Of a DNA stretch of 64,000 nucleotides, positions 57,038 to 64,000 are shown one piece after another. The notes beneath the pieces were generated by a model. The model did not search any database and had not been told where the DNA came from. It saw nothing but the letters and a program-made list of their open reading frames with translations. A program made the position numbers and the translations under genes. The DNA is from Delphinus delphis (taxonomy: Eukaryota; Chordata; Mammalia; Artiodactyla; Delphinidae). Where the stretch lies: contig NC_082687.1 in NCBI RefSeq assembly GCF_949987515.2, positions 122,989,838-123,053,837 on the forward strand, written 5' to 3'. Positions within the stretch are counted from its first letter, which is position 1. Each line of letters opens with the position of its first letter.

Positions 57038-58332
57038 AATAGTCTACTTAGAAAAAGAGAGTAAAAAAAAAGAAATAAAGACTATGATTTAAAAAAAATC
57101 CCAAAGTATAAAAATATGACATAAGATAAAATATATTATTTTATGGCTATACTATATATAATCTTAAAATAATAATGTTATATTTATGATACTGAGACTT
57201 TATAAGTTTTTTTTTTTTAATTGTTGTTGTACATGCTTTTAGGTCAAGAAAAAAAATTCCTGGAAAGAATCTAAAAGTTTAATAGAACATAGGTTAAAAC
57301 TGAAAAATAAATAAATAAATAAATAAGAGCTTTCTGTAATAGCTCTGTTAAAATTTAGAAAAACTCAGAGGGGATATTTGTGTTTTGTTGAAATTGTACA
57401 TAACGTTACACAATGTGAGAAATGATAGGGACCTTAGAGTTCATATAGACGTTTTTAAGGTTTTCAGTGATAGAGGAAAGACTAGCATTATATCTTCTAA
57501 ATCCCAGCCCAATTTTCTTCCCTCACATTATAATGCTCTTCAGGGAAAAAATATAAGGTAGGTCAAAGTTAAAGATATAGAAACAAAATACATATATACA
57601 TGTATAGGTATCTGTTTACACATGTACACATGATTGAAATGGTTGTATATAATAACAGTGGAATTAGAAGCAATTCTATGTGATTAATGGTTAGCAATAG
57701 ATAATACTAAGTTGACACCCTGGAAATCCATTCATTCTCCCAAGAGTCATTAAAGCCATTGTGAATGTAAGTGTGTGTATGTGTTTAGGACAATTTGTAT
57801 TATTTTATTTTAATCACTGGATGCATGGTTGATAATTACCCACATACAAAAAGGCTCAATTATCATGTAATTGCTGATATTTCTATTGAATAGAAGTGAT
57901 AAAACATATATGAGGGTATAAATTCAAATGCTGAGACATATTTCTAAAATTAATTATGACTTTTTGATTTTCCTTATTCATAGATGACTTCCTAGCAAAC
58001 CCGTTATCACAGTAAATTTATAGGACAAAGAACGTGGACTCAACAACAGAAGATAATTCTCCAGGCAGTGGTTACTGCTAGTCATTAAGTTTCTTTCAAC
58101 TGTCAGAACATATTCATGTGCACCAATATTGTAAACTTCTAAGGAAGGAAACAACTTTTGACAGTTCTGCTGACATATCTCATCTGATTTAACCAAATAT
58201 ATCAGACTAACCAAGTCACTACCTAATTTTTATTTATTTCATTGACATGAAAACTCTTTTATAAATTATATAAATGACTAAACCTATTGAGACTATCCTG
58301 GAAAAAAAGACTGACAATATAGCATTACACTG
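57038..58332. other. unassigned AT-rich sequence
   Basis: It contains an (AAAT)n run at 57303-57325 and a T9 run at about 57210-57218. No gene was recognised. Confidence 0.4.
57303..57325. repeat. (AAAT)n simple repeat
   Basis: About five perfect aaat units. Confidence 0.9.
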
Positions 58333-58550
58333 TTTTGATCAATAGGTGATGATGTTTAGAAATAATACCTTCCTTGTTAAATTTCCTATAAATCTAACAT
58401 GTGACATAACTTTTTTGTTCCTAAGATGTAACTTCCTTCCAAAACATAGGACCCAAATTATATTGCATATTTAACCCAATTTTATATTCTATATTTATCC
58501 TTTTCTTTAGAACAAGCTTATTATTGAAAATAAGAAGTAAAATAAATGAA
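58333..58550 (+). repeat. diverged local duplication, copy 1
   Basis: It shares 'ttttgatca', 'gtgatgatgtttaga', 'acatgtga', 'ataac' and 'atatttat' in order with 58963-59158, at a constant offset of 630 bp over the first part. Divergence is substantial, so the duplication, or an unnamed repeat family present twice, is old. Confidence 0.7.
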
Positions 58551-58736
58551 ATACATTTGTAGATTTATTTTCTCCTCATGCATTAAACATTTTTCAATAA
58601 ATATTTTATGATTTTCATTTTTATTTCTACTTTGTAATTCTTTAGTGATAAAATATGCCTTTTCTGTAAAGAAAGAATGTCTTTTCTAAATGTACATTAC
58701 AAAGCTAAGTCATACATTCTTTGTTTAAGTTAATCC

Positions 58737-58950
58737 TTTTTTTTTTTTTTTTTTTTTGGTGGTATGCGGACCTCTCACTGTTGTGGCCTCTCCCGTTGAG
58801 GGGCACAGGCTCCGGACGCGCAGGCTCAGCGGCCATGGCTCACGGGCCCAGCCGCTCCGCGGCATGTGGGATCTTCCCGGACCGGGGCACGAACCCGCGT
58901 CCCCTGCATCGGCAGGTGGACTCTCAACCACTGCGCCACCAGGAAAGCCC
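58737..58950 (-). mobile_element. CHR SINE, antisense
   Basis: A T21 start (A tail) is followed by the complete reverse CHR body, with few differences from the family pattern, ending 'gcgccaccaggaaagccc' at 58950. It is flanked by the perfect 10-bp duplication aagttaatcc at 58727-58736 and 58951-58960. The long homopolymer tail and intact body suggest that it is among the youngest insertions here. Confidence 0.97.
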
Positions 58951-58962
58951 AAGTTAATCCAT

Positions 58963-59158
58963 TTTTGATCAGTAAGTGATGATGTTTAGAACAATGGTAT
59001 CTTCTTTGTTGATTCCCTCTATATATACATGTGAAATAACTTTAATGTTCCCGTGGAGTTTCTTTTCAGATCATAAAATAACACAAATTGTATTGTGTAT
59101 TAGATCTAATGTTATTTTACATATTTATATTTTAGGAGCAATTATAAATTATAAATGA
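58963..59158 (+). repeat. diverged local duplication, copy 2
   Basis: Partner of 58333-58550. The CHR SINE lies immediately left of this copy, so the SINE inserted beside a pre-existing duplicate. Confidence 0.7.
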
Positions 59159-59159
59159 A

Positions 59160-60940
59160 GAGTCCATTAGAATCAATGAATCAGGGTTTTCCATGATGCA
59201 CTAATCAAAATGTAAAAGTAAGAAACTATAACCCAGATTCAGAGGCTCTCAAGGAATTCCCATATTGCTTTTCATTTGATTTTACTGCAAGGGTTATGGT
59301 GGTTCAAAACTAAAAAAACTGAATTTGATGACATTCTTGAAAGTTTTAAAGAGAATAATATACGATAGCTATTTTAAATCACTCATAATTCTAAAGTCAT
59401 AAGAAAGTAGTATTATAGAAATCTATTAAAAAGACAGTTCTCTTTCATGTTTTTTATCCTTCCAAGAAAAGATTACTGGATATAGGATAAGAAGATACTT
59501 TAAACAATGCATAAACTTTTTAGAATAAATAGTTTTGGAGGCAAAAATAAGAGTATACAACAGATGCAAGCTGGAAAAAGGTCTTTAAATATTAACTTAA
59601 AAGATTGCTTCAAAATGAGAAATTCAATACACATTTTTACCTTTCTTATTCCAAAATCCTATTGACATAAGAATATAGTAAATGTTTCTTCCACTGGACC
59701 AAGTATTTTATAACAAAAAGAACTGGAATTAAGTTGCCTATAAATCAGAAAAAAAGGTATCTTCTGCATAGGAGAAAACTGAGGTAGAGGTGGGACTTAA
59801 CTCTTTCTCAGGTAGAGACTCTTTAAGCTTGGAATTTGCTCATCTAAGGGCAAACGTGGGGAAAGTAAAAACCAGGAATTTCCTCAAGAATTCTAAGAGA
59901 CCGATGTGAAGGTCATTCATGCCCCAACTATTCTCCCCAGGCCTGTGATTGCAGAGCCATTGGCAACAAGATATTGCTCCTAAGCTAATGTCAGGCTAAG
60001 CCCTATTCTTAAAACAACAACAACAAAACCCCATAAACTTAAACTTTCCTAAGGAGGGCCAAGGCACACGTCCTGTGGCCTTTGAGAAATCTTTCTTATT
60101 TTGGCTTGGGGGTTGTAATGTGAAGTGATGAAGGGAAGTCTACCTGCTTTCTTCTTGCAGTTTATTCTGATATGAAGCTGACCATATGCACATAATAGAA
60201 CTTTCTGTCAGTGCTCCCATTCAAGGGAGGGGAATAGCCAGTGGGTTTGCAAGAATGAAGCAGAGGAAACATAACCTAAGTAGTAACCTTTGGGGAGTAT
60301 GCCTTGTGAGAAGGGTGGGAGATCATGTGATTCTTTCCATTGGCCATAAACAGGTATTATTTTTATAATCGTAATACTAACTCACATTGGAAGGAGAAGT
60401 ACAGAGTATAATTATATTATAAAAACAAAATGAAATATACCTCGCTTTTTATATATTTTACAATATAAAACACTGACTTTGCAAAATTATCTTCTGCTCA
60501 AAAGCGGCATTTCTCACCTTACAGACACTGTACATGGATTGCATTTTATAAGTAAGTATGATTTTACTGCCTGGTTACAGCTCTAGTACTGGAAATGCTG
60601 ACATACATATTTAGAGTAAATATTTAGAGTATTTTTAAAGTAAGTGCATAGTTTTTCACACAGAGAATGTGCACAATTATGTGCTGAAAACCAACAGAAA
60701 GAACATTTCCTGGCAATTAGTGTCTGATAAAAATAATGGTACAAAAACCATGTTACCTGTGCCAACCAGCTATTTTCAGTATCCCAGGAAATGTCTCCTC
60801 ATCAGTAGTGACTAGTATAGAAATGTTGGCAAAACAATTTAAACAAGCACATTTATGTGTGTAGTAAGGTTATATTGAAATTACCTGAAATTAAGAAATT
60901 ACCTGAAATGAACTCTGTTAACTTCAGGCTGTCCCTCCAC
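59160..60940. other. unassigned sequence
   Basis: No gene or named repeat was recognised over about 1.8 kb. Confidence 0.4.
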
Positions 60941-60941
60941 A

Positions 60942-61172
60942 GCAGGGCTCTTTCTAACCTCAGCAGGATCAACATTTTGGATCAGATAGTTCTTTGGTGT
61001 AGGGGGGAGCTGTCCCGAGCATTGTTTAACAGCATCCCGGGTCTCCACCAGGGATGGACGGAGACTATGGATGGAGATGTCATAGTACCCGCCATGCTGT
61101 AACAACCAAAAATGCCTTCAGACATCGTCAGATGTCCCTTGAGCATAGAGAACAATAGTTCCAGAGCCTTAA
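60942..61172. mobile_element. hAT-type non-autonomous DNA transposon relic
   Basis: 'tcaacattttggatcagata', 'gttctttggtgtagggggga', 'taacagcatcccgggtctcc', 'gtaacaaccaaaaatgcctt' and 'cagacatcgtcagatgtccc' are in the order of a well-known small hAT repeat. The overlapping frames on both strands (81 and 68 codons) lie inside it and are not genes. Confidence 0.85.
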
Positions 61173-61717
61173 AGAGATCTCTTCATTGTCTTTATTAAAA
61201 TGTGCTCCGTTCTGCCTATGCCCGAGGTTCTTCTTGACTGCAATTTAGATATTTTAGAGGGCCATAGACATTTGAAGAACACAGGTAATCTCTTCCTAAT
61301 CTGGGGCTTTGTGTAGCCAGCTTCTGCATTTCCACGCAGTTATTAAAAGAGACAGAAATAATTCACTATCCTGTTTTAGTTGCCATTGTTATCTATCTCG
61401 GAAACGTAGGCATAGAGAGAGAGAGAAAATATATTTTTGTCTCTCTCCTCCTCCTAAGCTATGTTATTCAGACCTGTGTGGACCTCAACAGTGACACCCA
61501 TCCATCTACACTTGCCCTGAGAAAGCTCAGAATTCAGTCCTCTGTATATAGGAAATCACTCAATAGTAATATTTTTTCTAGCTTTAAATAGGAAAATTTG
61601 GTGTTTCACTCATTCACAGAATGAGGCATTTTTAAAGGAGGTCGTATTTAAGAGAATTATATTAATAGTGGTTATCATACATATATGTATGCATATATAT
61701 ACATAAATATACATACA
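61173..61717. other. unassigned sequence with simple repeats
   Basis: It contains a short (AG)n run near 61413-61426 and an ATAC/ATAT-rich tract at 61677-61718. No gene was recognised. Confidence 0.4.
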
Positions 61718-61718
61718 A

Positions 61719-61925
61719 CTAGCATTCAAATAATGTTTATTGTTTTACATATTTTTCATATATAAGCTTATTTATTTATCCCTCATAATGAATCTATAAG
61801 ATATTATCATTTTTCCCATTTTATAAATGAGAAAACTGAAGCATAAGAGACTAACCAGTGGCACCGATTCAAACCCGGACATTCTGGCTTTAGAATCAAT
61901 GTGCAATGAACCCTCCATTCAGCCT
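61719..61925 (+). mobile_element. MIR SINE
   Basis: 'tttatccctcataatgaatc', 'cccattttataaatgagaaa', 'actgaagcataagagac', 'accgattcaaacccggacat' and 'tctggctttagaatcaatgt' match the MIR consensus order closely. Confidence 0.88.
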
Positions 61926-61964
61926 TCCACTGGTTATGCTTCTTCTCAATAGAGAATCTTGATG

Positions 61965-62100
61965 CCAAGCATTGTATTGCCTTTTTTAATCCTCACAAAA
62001 ACTTCACAAGGTAAGTATTGTTATTTTCTAAGTATCTGCAGCTGGTTTAAAGATAGAGTGACAAATTGATCAATGTCAAGGCTAAAAACAGAAGCTGTAT
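61965..62100 (+). mobile_element. second MIR SINE fragment
   Basis: 'gccaagcattgtattgcctt', 'taatcctcacaaaaacttca' and 'caaggtaagtattgttattt' match the central MIR part. The 3' half is diverged. It is a separate copy, since it restarts at an earlier consensus position than where the previous MIR ends. Confidence 0.75.
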
Positions 62101-63060
62101 GGCTTTATTTCATTGGTACAACAGACCTACATATGTATTTCCCTCTAATCAAAACACACATTAATGTAATTAAAATGTATTAGACAAATACATTTTTTTC
62201 TTTTTTAATGCTGTAATATTTTAATTTTCATATAATTTCATATATGAATTGAACAAAATAAACTTTTCAATAACTGCATTTCTTTTCTGGTCATTTTTTT
62301 TTTTTGGTCACTTGATTTCTACTGAGTATAATTTTGTTATGTAAAGACAGGGCATTAAAAGCAAGCCACTCTGGGTGTCAAATACCTTAGATATGCCACA
62401 GCTGAGGAAAAAAAAGCTGACTTCTCATATTAGACTCAATTATTCAAAAAATGCAGCCAATAGCAAGTAGGCAAGAGATATGTTTATCCTGTAAGAAGAA
62501 CATTTCTTCTTTCTGATGAGTTCAGGAGGGATCTATGATTACTTCAGTGAGTTAGCACAGAGGATTCATACACAAAGAATTTGAACTAAATGGTCTTTCA
62601 ATTCTATGTTTCAACTCCTAAAGCAAAACATTTCCTTATTGAGACTTTCTCAAGTAAGAGAAAATATAATTTTTGTGTCTAATATAAAGGGGGTAGACGT
62701 CTTGTCAGGTAAATCTTGCTCTGTTTACTCTAGTTTCATTGAAATAAAATGCATAGGTGTATCTCTCAGATACACCTATATAATGAGCCCAACACAAGGG
62801 TATCTAGAAAAGTAATACTGCAATTACATTCTAATCCAAAGTAGTAGTGGACAAAAGCAAAATTTGGTTGATTGTTTGAACCAAAAATCAACAAGTTCTA
62901 CAACAGAGTATTTGCTTTAGCTGTAGTTTTCCTAGTCTGTATTCATATCCCACAGAGGTTTCTGCAAACACCAATTTAATTATAGTACCTTCTCACCTAC
63001 TGTTCCTGATTTTGGTTTCAGTATGTTTTTTTAAGCAAGTATATTATTAAAAGACTATAA
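62101..63060. other. unassigned sequence
   Basis: AT-rich sequence with no supported gene or repeat. Confidence 0.4.
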
Positions 63061-63305
63061 TGTAAGGTCTGCACTTGAGGCCCAATATTATGTGTTGTTT
63101 TGTCATGTGGTGCCATTGGGAAGGCCTCACCTGGCCTAAGTCAAGTTTTCTGCCTCACTCTGCTCCTGCAGATAATGTCCCCTCAGCACTCAACCCTTCT
63201 TATCAGGAGACCAGGCCCAATCCCTGCTTATCCATGAGTGGCATGGAATTGCTCAGATGAACCAATCACATCTTCCTGCAGGAATCTGGGGCACTCTCCA
63301 CCCTC
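63061..63305 (+). mobile_element. possible LTR of an endogenous retrovirus, left part
   Basis: A GC-richer block with 'gaaccaatcacatcttcctg' (CCAAT-like) near 63260 looks like the U3 part of a gammaretrovirus-like LTR. It stops at an inserted L1 and appears to continue at 63699, where a TATA-like box and an AATAAA are found in proper order. The family and exact ends are not established. Confidence 0.4.
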
Positions 63306-63698
63306 TTTTTTTTTTTAATTAATTTTTACTGGAGTATAGTTGCCTTACAATGTTGTATTAGTTTCTGCTGTACAGCAAAGTGAATCAGTTTTACATATAC
63401 ATATGTCTCCTGTTTTTTAGACTCTCTTCCCATATAAGTCATTACAGAGGATTGAGTAGAGTTCCCTGTGCTGTAAAGTAGGTCTTTATTAGTTATCTAT
63501 TTTATATACACTAGTGTGTATATGTCAATCCCAATCTCCCAGTTTATCCCTTCCCCCTTTCCCCCCGATAACCGTAAGTTCGTTTTCTACATCTGTGATT
63601 CTACTTCTGTTTTGTAAGTAGGTTCATTGTACCATTGTTTTAAATCCCACAGATAAGCGTTATCACATGATATCTGTCTTTCTCTGTCTGACTTACTT
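63306..63698 (-). mobile_element. L1 3' end, antisense, inserted in the LTR-like element
   Basis: A T-rich start, then 'ttactggagtatagttgcct', 'ttctgctgtacagcaaagtg', 'ttagttatctattttatata', 'tttctacatctgtgattcta' and 'gtctgacttacttca' give the reverse-complement 3' end of a cetartiodactyl L1, as seen in sense at 38868-39262. A 7-bp repeat, caccctc, lies at 63299-63305 and 63699-63705 and is probably the target-site duplication. Confidence 0.92.
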
Positions 63699-63960
63699 CA
63701 CCCTCGTGAGACTATAAAACTTGCCCCTTGGTGTGCACTCTGTTCCACAGCGCAACCCCCGTGTGGCCCTCTGTGCAGTGCGGTGTTCTCCTCCCCTAGG
63801 TGATGCGTATACGTGGCTAATAAACTGTGGTCCAGCTTAATGTCCTGTCCAGTGGTAGGTGTCCTATGTTCTAGTCATCCCAGATCCTAGAGTGGGAAGC
63901 CCCGCTCACCAACGGAGTGAATAGGAGGTAATTACACAAAAAGAAACTACCATAACATAT
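63699..63960 (+). mobile_element. possible LTR of an endogenous retrovirus, right part
   Basis: It contains 'actataaaacttgccccttg' (TATA-like, 63711) and, about 105 bp downstream, 'ggctaataaactgtgg' (AATAAA, 63820), in the spacing expected between TATA box and polyadenylation signal of an LTR. A GC-richer R/U5-like stretch follows. There is no coding content. The right boundary is unclear. Confidence 0.4.
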
Positions 63961-64000
63961 ACAGATACATATGTCTCTTTCTTATTGGATAGTTGTGTAT

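Noticed and set aside
60857..61105. Frames of 81 and 68 codons on both strands
   Set aside because: They lie over a small hAT transposon relic.

Overview
This window reads as repeat-rich mammalian nuclear DNA, most likely from a cetacean. The strongest clue is five copies of a long tRNA-derived SINE that I recognise as the CHR family. In the + orientation it opens with gggcttccctggtggc and continues through a tRNA-like head, the block gccatggccgctgagcctgc, and an A-rich tail. A shorter, older relative of this SINE is also present, as are L1 elements of cetartiodactyl type. Base composition is AT-rich. I found no convincing protein-coding exon, tRNA, rRNA, CRISPR array or operon. Open frames are short (up to 202 codons), and the longest belong to a decayed L1. 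The window is probably intergenic or deep inside an intron.

Layout. 1-12.9 kb: unassigned AT-rich sequence with microsatellites, ancient dispersed repeats (2.8-3.3 kb and 9.7-10.7 kb, the second split by an old L1), a MIR, and an old L1 3' half (11.4-12.3 kb). 12.9-14.3 kb: a 5'-truncated younger L1 with a palindromic, inverted 5' junction. 14.3-21.3 kb: mostly unassigned, with an old tRNA-derived SINE, a GC-richer patch and simple repeats. 21.3-27.0 kb: a nearly full-length L1 (5'UTR, ORF1, ORF2, 3'UTR) flanked by a 10-bp target-site duplication. Both of its ORFs are broken and several endonuclease residues are lost. 27-33 kb: mostly unassigned, with L2/MIR traces.

33-37.2 kb: a cluster of old L1 fragments on both strands, an MLT1-type LTR, and a CHR SINE inside an L1 fragment. 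37.4-45.3 kb: an AT palindrome, L1 3' ends (one with a twin-priming inversion), a 57-bp tandem duplication, and hAT and Tigger-type DNA transposon relics. 46.5-52 kb: an old L1 split by a probable ERV-L LTR, a CHR SINE, ERV-L-like internal sequence and two hAT relics. 52.6-59.2 kb: three CHR SINEs, a possible processed retrocopy and a diverged local duplication. 60.9-64 kb: a hAT relic, two MIRs and an LTR-like element interrupted by an L1 3' end.

There are no genes working together here. The biology on view is successive retrotransposition, with several insertions bounded by target-site duplications that give their relative ages. I found no credible undescribed functional system. Family names are from memory of consensus sequences, so a RepeatMasker run with a cetacean library is the decisive check.
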